DNA of 5,747 nucleotides from Candidatus Caldarchaeum sp. (GCA_025054515.1 JANWZT010000056.1:2015-7761); one strand, 5' to 3'; shown: positions 1-5,686, numbered from the stretch's first letter. Translations and numbers: made by a program. The notes: a model not told the origin generated them from the letters alone.

Positions 1-1
1 A

Positions 2-664
2 CTGGTCGACGACGAAAGCGTAGCGGTTTATACGGCGGGGCCGCAGGGAATGAAACAGGTCTACCGGAAAACGTTCACCGAAGGAAAACGCGAACCCGAG
101 GAGCGGGCCAAAGCCGTCAAAAAAGCCTACGGCGAAACGCTGGCCAAAATCGATGACAAAGCAGACATCTACGTATTCGGGCCTTCCATGCTCGTCGACG
201 AGTTCATGGCCTACATCAGACGGGAAAAGCCCGATGTTCACCATCGCACGAAGAAGACGGGGTATGTTTCTGCCACCGACGCCGCCGGTGTTTCGGAGCT
301 GCTGCGGGGCGGTGAATTGAAGGAGTTGAGGGAAGTCGTGAAAACAGTCGCGGACGTCGAAGATGTTGAGGAATTGATGAAACTGATTGCCTTGGAGCCT
401 TCGAGGGCCGCGGTAGGGCTCAGGGAATGCTTGAACGCGTTAAAGATGAACGCCGTCGAAAAACTATTGATAGCTGAAGATTTTCTCTGGAACAACCTGG
501 AAAACTCCGAAATCTCTTCGATGCTTGATAAAGCAGAATCTGCGGGTGTGGTCGTCCGTGTGATCTCTATGGGAAACGAGGCGTCGGAGAAGCTGATGAG
601 CTTGGGCGGCGTGGCCGCGTTCCTCCGTTACGCGGTCGAGCCGTCGCTCCTGAAAAACATGTAG
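2..664 (+). CDS. pelA: Pelota (Dom34) mRNA surveillance / ribosome rescue protein, 5'-truncated by window edge
   Basis: Archaeal Pelota recognises stalled ribosomes in the cytoplasm and, with its GTPase partner (aEF1A in archaea) and ABCE1, splits them. The frame is open to the left edge, so 220 residues are visible and the N-terminal Sm-like domain (about 130 residues in the family) lies outside. The fragment opens with LVDDESVAVY, matching the start of the eRF1_2-like central domain. That domain continues through the GPSMLVDEF segment (fragment residues about 60-68, the family's GPGF-K motif) to about residue 120. The eRF1_3-like C-terminal domain follows, with LRECLNAL, AVEKLLIAEDFLW and the near-terminal LGGVAAFLRY, equivalent to the family's LGGIAAxLR. 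No GGQ motif is visible, which separates it from the release factor aRF1. The ATG at 50 is internal and should not be taken as the start. The family call is firm. The gene is followed by a T-rich stretch. Confidence 0.9.
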   Translation: MVDDESVAVYTAGPQGMKQVYRKTFTEGKREPEERAKAVKKAYGETLAKIDDKADIYVFGPSMLVDEFMAYIRREKPDVHHRTKKTGYVSATDAAGVSELLRGGELKELREVVKTVADVEDVEELMKLIALEPSRAAVGLRECLNALKMNAVEKLLIAEDFLWNNLENSEISSMLDKAESAGVVVRVISMGNEASEKLMSLGGVAAFLRYAVEPSLLKNM

Positions 665-683
665 ACGTTCAGCTGCTTTAGTA

Positions 684-696
684 TGTTTTTTAGTTT
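684..696 (+). terminator. possible T-rich transcription terminator after pelota
   Basis: Twenty bases after the pelota stop there is a run of six T (686-691) and, after AG, three more T, in a region otherwise rich in G and C. Archaeal polymerase commonly stops at T tracts on the non-template strand without a hairpin. No stem precedes it. This is weak evidence, and the same stretch could equally be part of an AT-rich promoter for the next gene. Confidence 0.25.
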
Positions 697-748
697 GACG
701 AGGTTTGTTCTATCCCTTGGCTCGAGTTCCACAGTTTCTATCCGCCTC

Positions 749-753
749 GGTGA
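749..753 (+). promoter_or_regulatory. ribosome binding site deciding the DUF411 start
   Basis: GGTGA, an archaeal-type Shine-Dalgarno sequence, lies four bases before ATG 758. Neither the longer start at 683 nor the one at 776 has an equally good site, so this element favours the 131-residue product. Confidence 0.5.
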
Positions 754-757
754 AGCG

Positions 758-1153
758 ATGAGGCGGTGTGTTTTGATGCGGGAGAGGCCGCTCAAAATCT
801 ACAGGGACGAAAACCGTCCATGCTGCAGAGATTATGAAAGATATTTGCGAAGTAAAGGGATTGCTTTCCAAACGGTCGTCGTCAAAGCAGCCGAGCTGGA
901 GAAAGTCAGGACAAGGTTAGGTGTGCCGGAGCAGCTTCACAGTTGTCATTCGGCTGAAATGGGTCCCTACTTCGTCGAGGGCCATGTCCCGGTAGAGGCT
1001 ATCGCAAAACTTTTGTCTGAAAAGCCCGCGGTCGACGGCATAGCCGTTCCGGGAATGCCGGCCGGTTCACCGGGGATGGGTGGTGTAAAGAACGGACCTA
1101 TTCCGATTTATGCAAAAGCAGGCGACGAGATCTTCGTATGGATGCTTTGGTGA
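758..1153 (+). CDS. DUF411 family metal-binding protein
   Basis: This is a DUF411 (PF04214) protein, a small family often found near copper or other metal-handling genes and of uncertain biochemical role. Motifs in order from the ATG at 758 (131 residues): LKIYRDENRPCC (about 12-23), LGVPEQLHSCHSA (about 54-66), EGHVP (74-78) and VPGMPAGSPGMG (97-108). The last three match the family's SCHTA, EGHVP and VPGMPxGSPGME signatures closely. The first motif is normally CxCC; here the leading Cys is Arg, leaving the Cys pair plus Cys63 and His64. The start at 758 is preferred because GGTGA (749-753) sits four bases upstream. ATG 683 is in frame but has no ribosome site and adds 25 residues without a convincing signal peptide; ATG 776 is also possible. 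With the 758 start the protein would be cytoplasmic, unlike many secreted bacterial members. The stop lies one base from the dnaG stop on the other strand. Confidence 0.85.
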   Translation: MRRCVLMRERPLKIYRDENRPCCRDYERYLRSKGIAFQTVVVKAAELEKVRTRLGVPEQLHSCHSAEMGPYFVEGHVPVEAIAKLLSEKPAVDGIAVPGMPAGSPGMGGVKNGPIPIYAKAGDEIFVWMLW

Positions 1154-1154
1154 A

Positions 1155-2303
1155 TCAGGCGTTGATTAGTTCGTTGGCGGTGTAGATGTATACGTTGGGT
1201 GGCTTGTTCTGGATTTCTCCGACCCTTGCCCCGACGAGGACGACTTCATCACCCAGAGACGAAACGATGTCCACGAGCCTCTGAGTAACCACGCCGTCGA
1301 AAACCACGTATCGAGCTGACTTCTCCTCAGCAACCTTCATCACCAACTCGCTGACCGGCAGACGCTGAATCTCCTTCAGCTCGGCGTCGAGGATCACGGC
1401 TGAAAGCGTTCCGTCGACTTGTTTGACGTAGTTCTTCAAATCCGCTGGGACCGTCTTCCTCTCCGTCGCCGCGGCGGCTTGCTCCCTCGCTTTCAGAGCT
1501 TCTTCTGGATGAACTGTGTGTTCCAGCGCTTCGTGTATTTCTTTGGCTGTAAGCTGCTCAACTTCCTTCCCGTACGGCGCCCTCGCGACCGCGTCGATTT
1601 TGCAGCTCTGCAGAAGCTCCTGCAAAATCAAGTCACCTCCCCTATCCCCGTCAAGAAAGGCGACCACTCGCTTCTTCTTCTTCGTTAGACCGGCGATGCT
1701 CCTCGGAATCTTCACCCCGTCAACCGCGATTGTGTTCTTGTAACCATACTTTAACAGATTGATGACATCCGCTCTTCCTTCAACGATGATGAGTTCGTCA
1801 GCGCTGTCGACTTCAGGGCCTGCCGGAAGCTTTTCAGGCCCGTATTCGACGACCTTGGTTTTGACAATGGCCTCCTCCAGCTCTCGGAGAATGAGGTCAT
1901 CATCCGGAACCTTCTGCTTTTCCCATGCCGCTAGAATTTCTTTCGCTCTTTCGACAATGCGTTTTCGCTTTTCCAGCCTCGTGTCCTCTATTTTTTCGAT
2001 GACAACCCGTGCTTGGTAGGGTCCGACGCGATCGATGGATTCGATCATCGCAGCTATCAGCGAAGTGGTGTATTTGTCGAGGCTTGTCGGAACCACGATT
2101 TTTCCGATGGCTCTGTTGCCCTGCGTGTTGACGTTGATTTCTATTCTGCCGATGCGCCCTGTTTTCTGGAGCTCGCGGAGGTCGAGGTCGGAGCTGAATA
2201 TTCCTTCTGTCTGGCCGAATACGGCGCCGACTACGTCGTTTTTGTCAACTGGGCCGTCGACTTCTATCCGGCCCTCTATTACGTATTTTGTGATTGTGCT
2301 CAA
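1155..2303 (-). CDS. dnaG: archaeal DnaG primase-like TOPRIM protein
   Basis: Archaeal DnaG is a TOPRIM protein associated with the RNA exosome, and primase activity has been reported for some members. This 382-residue protein matches the family from end to end. The N-terminal part (1-125) has VVGAVFGQTEGIF, LRELQKTGRIGRIEI and ESIDRVGP. A TOPRIM domain (about 168-245) carries the catalytic-type Glu in VEGRADV (Glu175) and the acidic pair in LDGDRGG (Asp218, Asp220). The C-terminal part has VVFDGVVTQRLVDI (333-346). Family members are commonly about 400-450 residues, so it is on the short side; the Ala-rich linker at about 270-283 is where the family varies in length. The start codon is TTG: no ATG or GTG lies between it and the upstream in-frame stop, and the conserved KYVIEG segment begins only five residues later. 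There is no Shine-Dalgarno site. A TATA-like box about 35 bases upstream suggests a very short leader. It is divergent from the metal importer operon. Confidence 0.95.
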   Translation of the reverse strand: MSTITKYVIEGRIEVDGPVDKNDVVGAVFGQTEGIFSSDLDLRELQKTGRIGRIEINVNTQGNRAIGKIVVPTSLDKYTTSLIAAMIESIDRVGPYQARVVIEKIEDTRLEKRKRIVERAKEILAAWEKQKVPDDDLILRELEEAIVKTKVVEYGPEKLPAGPEVDSADELIIVEGRADVINLLKYGYKNTIAVDGVKIPRSIAGLTKKKKRVVAFLDGDRGGDLILQELLQSCKIDAVARAPYGKEVEQLTAKEIHEALEHTVHPEEALKAREQAAAATERKTVPADLKNYVKQVDGTLSAVILDAELKEIQRLPVSELVMKVAEEKSARYVVFDGVVTQRLVDIVSSLGDEVVLVGARVGEIQNKPPNVYIYTANELINA

Positions 2304-2333
2304 TTTGTGCTTCGGTTTTCTGATTTGTTGGTG

Positions 2334-2345
2334 GATTTATTAAGG
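2334..2345 (-). promoter_or_regulatory. TATA-like promoter of dnaG
   Basis: On the minus strand this reads CCTTAATAAATC, an AT-rich TATA-like box. Initiation about 26 bases downstream would fall near 2312, leaving a leader of roughly nine bases before the TTG at 2303. This fits the absence of a ribosome binding site. The placement rests on spacing alone. Confidence 0.4.
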
Positions 2346-2353
2346 GCTTCCCA

Positions 2354-2360
2354 TATTTTT
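2354..2360 (+). promoter_or_regulatory. TATA-like promoter of the metal importer operon
   Basis: TATTTTT is centred about 25 bases before the ATG at 2382, the spacing expected for a leaderless archaeal transcript. No Shine-Dalgarno sequence lies before that ATG, which agrees. An alternative box, TTTATTAAG at 2336-2344, overlaps the dnaG promoter and would start transcription near 2365. Confidence 0.4.
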
Positions 2361-2367
2361 GAGATAA

Positions 2368-2390
2368 GGCTAAATTTAGCCATGGCTAAA
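2368..2390. promoter_or_regulatory. candidate operator: three GGCTAAA half-sites over the importer start
   Basis: Three copies of one 7-base half-site stand in alternating orientation: GGCTAAA (2368-2374), TTTAGCC (2375-2381) and GGCTAAA (2384-2390). The first two form a perfect 14-base palindrome with no spacer. The last two form a perfect 16-base palindrome, TTTAGCC-AT-GGCTAAA, with the ATG start at its centre. The element lies between the TATA-like box and the first codons, where a repressor would block initiation. The layout resembles operators of DtxR/MntR-type metal regulators, whose sites have TTAG and CTAA arms, but which protein binds here is not known. Confidence 0.6.
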
Positions 2391-3332
2391 AAAATTCGGA
2401 ATACGATGATTTCAGGCATATCCAAGCCCTTATTAGCGGTTTCAATCTTGCTCATACTGTTCATCCCGGCCGCGCCCCGTAGTACTCCGCCGTCGAGCTC
2501 CGAAAGAATGGTCATGGCGACGACTTCCATCATCTGCGACTTTGTCCGTAGCGTGGCCGGCGATCTTTGGAACGTCGAATGTCTCGTGGAGCCTGGCGTA
2601 AACCCCCACATCTATGAGCCGACACCGTTCGACATGGCTAAAGCGATCAAGGCATCGCTGATTTTCTACAACGGCTTCAACCTCGATGCATGGGTCGTCA
2701 AATTACTCCGTGGCCAGAACGCGGGAAAGCTGGTCAGGGTTACGGAAGGCTTGGAGCCCTACGTGATCAAGATTCCCGACGGGCCTTACGCCGGCCGCGA
2801 AGACCCGCATATGTGGATGGACGTGTTGCTTGCGGTAAAATACGTCGAAAACATCCGGGACACATTCATCCGACACGACCCCGCAAATAGAGAGAAATAC
2901 ATAGCCAGCGCAGCGGCTTACATCGACCAACTCGCGAAACTCCACGAATGGATAACGGTTGAAACCGCTAAAATCCCCGTCGAAAAAAGAGTGTTGGTCA
3001 CCCAAGAAAACGCGTTCCAGTATTTTTCGAGGACCTATGGCTTTCAGGTCGGAGCATATTTCTACTCCATGGTAACCGAGATTGAGCCATCTCCTGCAGA
3101 CGTTGTCTACGCGATTAACAGGGTGAAGCAGCTGGGTGTCTGCGTTTATTTCGTTGAAGCGACTTTGAGCAACCGTATGATGCTTACGCTGATACGTGAG
3201 GCGGGGGGTCGTCTTGCCGGGGTTCTTTACGCGGATGGGTTGGGCGCTGATGGAACGGGCGCGGAAACATACATCGGGATGATGCGGAAAAATGTTGAAA
3301 CTATGGTTAGGGAGCTGATGGGTGGTTGTTGA
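2382..3332 (+). CDS. metal ABC importer substrate-binding protein (TroA/PsaA/ZnuA family), likely Mn or Fe type
   Basis: This extracytoplasmic binding protein of a cluster-9 metal ABC importer (PF01297) has 316 residues. It begins with a basic n-region (KKIR), a hydrophobic core at about 17-31 (LLAVSILLILFIPAA) and a Ser/Pro-rich stretch, so it is probably secreted by Sec. There is no lipobox Cys. The first lobe starts at VMATTSIICDFV (44-55). Metal ligands by family alignment are His76 in PGVNPHIYEP, His143 in EDPHMWMD, Glu209 in VTQENAFQYF and Asp285 in YADGLG. Their spacing is close to PsaA (67, 139, 205, 280). Zinc binders usually have His at the third position and often a His-rich loop; neither is present, so manganese or iron is more likely than zinc. 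The ATG at 2382 is preferred because it precedes the whole signal peptide and fits the TATA spacing; ATG 2406 is an alternative. The 3' end overlaps the ATPase gene. Confidence 0.9.
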   Translation: MAKKIRNTMISGISKPLLAVSILLILFIPAAPRSTPPSSSERMVMATTSIICDFVRSVAGDLWNVECLVEPGVNPHIYEPTPFDMAKAIKASLIFYNGFNLDAWVVKLLRGQNAGKLVRVTEGLEPYVIKIPDGPYAGREDPHMWMDVLLAVKYVENIRDTFIRHDPANREKYIASAAAYIDQLAKLHEWITVETAKIPVEKRVLVTQENAFQYFSRTYGFQVGAYFYSMVTEIEPSPADVVYAINRVKQLGVCVYFVEATLSNRMMLTLIREAGGRLAGVLYADGLGADGTGAETYIGMMRKNVETMVRELMGGC

Positions 3333-4084
3333 CCGAAGGCCTTCGGGCTGAAAACCTAACCGTTGTCTATGAACGAGTCGTGGCGTTGGAAGATGTGTCT
3401 TTCTCTGTTTCGCATGGATCGATGACGGCCGTGGTCGGTCCCAACGGAGCGGGGAAGAGCAGCTTGTTGAAGGCCGCCGTGGGGCTGGTGAAACCTTTCC
3501 GGGGTCGCGTGACGGTGCTCGGCGACACCGTGGAAAAGGCCCGTGGAAGAATTGCCTACGTGCCGCAGAGGGAGGATGTTTACTGGGACTATCCTCTAAC
3601 CGTCTGGGACGTGGTTGCCATGGGCCGCTTCAAAGCCGTGGGCTACCTCAAGACTGTCGGGAAAAACGATGAAAAAGTTTTGAAGGCGTTGGAAAGAACG
3701 GGGTTGACCTCGCTGATGGATAGGAAGATTTCGGAGCTTTCGGGTGGGCAGCAGCAGAGGGTGTTTCTCGCGAGGGCCATCGCCCAGGAAGCTGAGCTCT
3801 ATCTCCTGGACGAGCCTTTGAAAGGAATCGACGCCGAATCCGAAGATAAGCTGCTCATCCTACTACACGAACTCAAACAAGAGGGGAAGACGATAGTGAT
3901 GAGCACCCACGACCTCAGCTCGACCTTCGAGCTTTTCGAAAACATCCTTCTTCTCCGCAACAGAGTGGTAGCTTTCGGGCCACCTGAAAAAGTGTTGACA
4001 TCTGAAAACCTTTCAGCGGCCTATGGAAGTGATCGGGTTGCCATGCATTTCGCCGACGTAAGGAGGGTTGCGGGATGGAGTTAA
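3326..4084 (+). CDS. metal ABC importer ATP-binding protein
   Basis: This is the cytoplasmic ATPase that powers the importer. All nucleotide-binding motifs are present in the 252 residues: Walker A GPNGAGKS (38-45), Q-loop Gln81 in YVPQRED, signature LSGGQ (138-142), Walker B LYLLDEP (158-164) followed by the D-loop GID, and switch His195 in STHD. The segment DYPLTVWDVVAMGRF (88-102) is typical of Mn/Zn/Fe importer ATPases and is thought to contact the permease. The start is a TTG at 3326 or the next codon, TTG 3329, which overlaps the upstream stop as TTGA. No ATG or GTG is available after the in-frame stop at 3308. GGGTGG just upstream may serve as a ribosome site, but translational coupling is likely. 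A 14-base palindrome lies in the first codons. The 3' end overlaps the permease gene by ten bases, showing a compact operon. Confidence 0.93.
   Translation: MLTEGLRAENLTVVYERVVALEDVSFSVSHGSMTAVVGPNGAGKSSLLKAAVGLVKPFRGRVTVLGDTVEKARGRIAYVPQREDVYWDYPLTVWDVVAMGRFKAVGYLKTVGKNDEKVLKALERTGLTSLMDRKISELSGGQQQRVFLARAIAQEAELYLLDEPLKGIDAESEDKLLILLHELKQEGKTIVMSTHDLSSTFELFENILLLRNRVVAFGPPEKVLTSENLSAAYGSDRVAMHFADVRRVAGWS
3333..3346. repeat. 14-base perfect palindrome in the first codons of the ATPase gene
   Basis: CCGAAGGCCTTCGG is its own reverse complement and begins one base after the binding-protein stop. As RNA it could form a five-pair stem with a GGCC loop next to the TTG start. It may tune translation of the coupled gene, or may be a chance product of the codons. 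Confidence 0.4.
4061..4067 (+). promoter_or_regulatory. strong Shine-Dalgarno site of the permease gene
   Basis: AGGAGGG ends seven bases before the ATG at 4075 and lies inside the end of the ATPase gene. It fixes the permease start and supports translation from within the polycistronic message. Confidence 0.7.
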
Positions 4085-4923
4085 TCCAAATTCTGCTGGA
4101 GCCTTTCGGCTACGAATTCATGCGGATGGCCTTGCTGACGGCCGTCACCGTGGGCATCGTCGCTTCAACGCTAAGCGTCATCGTCGTCCTCCGCGGCTGG
4201 TCACTCCTCGGAGACGCGATCTCGCATTCAGTTTTACCCGGCCTCGCCGCCGCCGCAGCCCTGAATTTGCCGCTTACGTTGGGAGGAGCTGTCGCGGGAA
4301 TAACAGCTTCTCTTCTCGTCGGGATCGTCGAATCCAAAACACGTGTGCGAAACGATACAGCGATTGGAATCGTCCTCACGGGAACATTCGCCCTCGGCCT
4401 CGTAATCATCAGCAAATTCAGGCCCGCCGTCGACATCTTCCACATCCTATTCGGCAACGTTCTCGCAGTCTCCTACGAGGACTTCCTCACCACAGTCCTC
4501 CTATCAGCTGCGGTCATAGCATTTTTCGCCGCCTTACTCAAGGAAATCGTCGCATACACTTTCGACCCCATCTTCGCATACGTCGTAGGCTTGCCTTCGT
4601 CAACACTACATCTCGTCTTGATGCTGATGATATCGCTGGCCGTGATAGCGGCTCTACAGACGGTCGGCATCATACTTATCATAGCCCTTCTAATCACTCC
4701 CGGAGCCGCAGGTCAGCTTGTCGCGAAGAACCTCCGGCAGATGTTCCTCATATCGATAGCCGTTGGCGTAACATCGGCCATCGTCGGCCTCTACCTATCG
4801 TTCTACTTCGCCGTCAGCTCGGGCGGAACCATCGCATTAACCGCGACCGCCCTATTCTTCGCCATATCCATCGTCAGGAAGATGACCTTTTCTGGACGGC
4901 GAGCTCCGCAAGCTTTCCGATGA
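4075..4923 (+). CDS. metal ABC importer permease (ABC-3 family)
   Basis: This integral membrane subunit of the Mn/Fe/Zn importer (PF00950) has 282 residues, the usual family length. Hydrophobic segments are visible at about 16-38, 52-85, 98-112, 137-157, 178-207, 224-246 and 251-267, consistent with seven or more membrane helices. Family signatures include VVLRGWSLLGDAISHSVLPG (37-56), DTAIGIVLTGTFALGLVIIS (94-113), LFGNVLAVSYEDF (125-137), FDPIFAYVVGLP (163-174) and LQTVGIILIIALLITPGAAG (194-213). The start ATG has a strong ribosome site and overlaps the ATPase stop by ten bases. The last 50 bases, coding for a basic tail (KMTFSGRRAPQAFR), overlap the antisense end of the HTH-ferritin-like gene. 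The substrate is inferred from the binding protein, as permease sequence alone does not separate Mn, Fe and Zn. Confidence 0.93.
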   Translation: MELIQILLEPFGYEFMRMALLTAVTVGIVASTLSVIVVLRGWSLLGDAISHSVLPGLAAAAALNLPLTLGGAVAGITASLLVGIVESKTRVRNDTAIGIVLTGTFALGLVIISKFRPAVDIFHILFGNVLAVSYEDFLTTVLLSAAVIAFFAALLKEIVAYTFDPIFAYVVGLPSSTLHLVLMLMISLAVIAALQTVGIILIIALLITPGAAGQLVAKNLRQMFLISIAVGVTSAIVGLYLSFYFAVSSGGTIALTATALFFAISIVRKMTFSGRRAPQAFR

Positions 4924-5659
4924 TGACGTCGTGTTTAGCTTCGTCGGCTTCTATGGATTCGAGCAGGATTTTGACGACGTTATTTCTCAGCAGCTGCTTC
5001 ACCTCATCAAACCCCTGGGAATGGCTTTTCTCCTCATGCTGCTGCAGCTGGTGAAGCCGTTCCGGGTCGGGCAGGTCACCGTCGCTGAGGTCCTTTTCGA
5101 CGGCGGATATGGTTGCTTGGACGATGTCCGCGTGACGAATGCTGTCGGACGCGATCTGCCGAAAAAGCAGACGCACCATATCATCTTTTGCTTTTATCGC
5201 CTCAGATAGGAAAATTTCGGCGGCCTCGTGTTCAGCGGCCATCCGATTTCGTAAAATCCGCAACGCATGGGCCTTCGCCTCCTCCGATGTCGGCCTCCCT
5301 CCGCCACCCGACCTACCCGCTATTACCAACACTTCATACGCGAGGTCGAGAAGCTCCGTTTCCGCCATCGGTTTTTTTCTGAACGCGATTTTCCCCGCAA
5401 ATTCTCGCACCATCTCCCGTATCCGCGGCTCGGCCAGAATCCCTTTTTTCGGCAAAGCCCGAACTCCTTTCAGATACTGTGTTACGGCTTGCGGTGTCAC
5501 CGACAGCGTCCGCGCTGTTTCAGCTTTCTTCAACCCAAATGTTTTGACCAGTTCGTTGGCGACCATCGACCGCAGCAGGGGTATGAGCTCTTCTGTTTTG
5601 GTCGCTTTCAACTTGCTTTGGTTGCTGTTTAACGGCGTTATATGTCTGTTGTTTAACAC
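4874..5659 (-). CDS. helix-turn-helix regulator fused to a ferritin-like domain
   Basis: This is a 261-residue, two-domain protein. The N-terminal region has an archaeal HTH of the COG2522 type: LIPLLRSMVANELVKTFGL (25-43) followed by AETARTLSVTPQAVTQYLKG (46-65), with the turn near LSVTPQA. A second helical part (about 77-113) leads to a Gly-rich linker (RSGGGGRPT, 116-124). Residues about 132-255 look like a ferritin-like four-helix bundle. Candidate metal ligands are Glu143 (AAEHEAAE), His176 (SDSIRHADI), Glu209 or Glu210 (QHEEKSH) and Glu240 with His243 (EADEAKHDV). The helix-2 Glu expected three residues before His176 is Ser173, with Asp172 beside it, so the diiron site may be altered. 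COG2522 proteins usually carry Cys-containing C-terminal parts; there is no Cys here. The start is GTG at 5659, just downstream of a TATA box, with no ATG before Met32, which lies inside the HTH region. It is likely a DNA-binding metal or redox sensor. The domain pairing is seen; the role is inferred. Confidence 0.75.
   Translation of the reverse strand: MLNNRHITPLNSNQSKLKATKTEELIPLLRSMVANELVKTFGLKKAETARTLSVTPQAVTQYLKGVRALPKKGILAEPRIREMVREFAGKIAFRKKPMAETELLDLAYEVLVIAGRSGGGGRPTSEEAKAHALRILRNRMAAEHEAAEIFLSEAIKAKDDMVRLLFRQIASDSIRHADIVQATISAVEKDLSDGDLPDPERLHQLQQHEEKSHSQGFDEVKQLLRNNVVKILLESIEADEAKHDVIIGKLAELAVQKRSSS
5630..5640. promoter_or_regulatory. candidate operator copy 1: TAACG-G-CGTTA
   Basis: This perfect 5-base inverted repeat with a one-base centre lies within the first ten codons of the HTH-ferritin-like gene. 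The same element with C at the centre recurs at 5705-5715, exactly 75 bases away (about seven helical turns) on the other side of the promoter. Two copies flanking one promoter suggest cooperative binding, possibly with looping, by the gene's own product. That is inference. Confidence 0.5.
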
Positions 5660-5679
5660 CGTGAAAGGATGTTTTCACG
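5660..5679. promoter_or_regulatory. inverted repeat CGTGAAA-N6-TTTCACG before the HTH-ferritin-like start
   Basis: Perfect 7-base arms (5660-5666 and 5673-5679) are separated by GGATGT. The element lies between the TATA box and the GTG start, over the predicted transcription start of the minus-strand gene. It may be an operator; as RNA it could also form a stem, but most of it would lie upstream of the predicted transcript start. It is unrelated to the TAACG repeats, so two different factors may act here. Confidence 0.45.
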
Positions 5680-5686
5680 ACGTAGA

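Noticed and set aside
238..495. Minus-strand frame of 85 codons inside pelota
   Set aside because: Ser/Thr-rich shadow of the pelota reading frame, with no promoter or ribosome site.
683..757. Longer N-terminus for DUF411 from ATG 683, possibly a signal peptide
   Set aside because: The hydrophobic stretch is short and interrupted by Arg and Ser residues, there is no ribosome site, and the start lies in a T-rich tract. The ATG at 758 has GGTGA at good spacing. Not fully excluded.
2013..2381. Upstream in-frame extension of the metal-binding protein (a frame open from 2013)
   Set aside because: It runs antisense through the conserved N-terminal part of dnaG, and its translation has no transporter similarity. 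The signal peptide begins at the ATG at 2382, behind a TATA-like box.
2300..2611. Minus-strand frame of 103 codons over the dnaG/importer intergenic region
   Set aside because: It is antisense to the signal peptide and first lobe of the binding protein and overlaps both promoters. No recognisable features.
4068..5054. Long plus-strand frame of 328 codons over the permease and regulator
   Set aside because: The translation is Arg/His/Pro-rich low-complexity sequence, typical of an out-of-frame reading of the permease gene. The permease frame has full family motifs.
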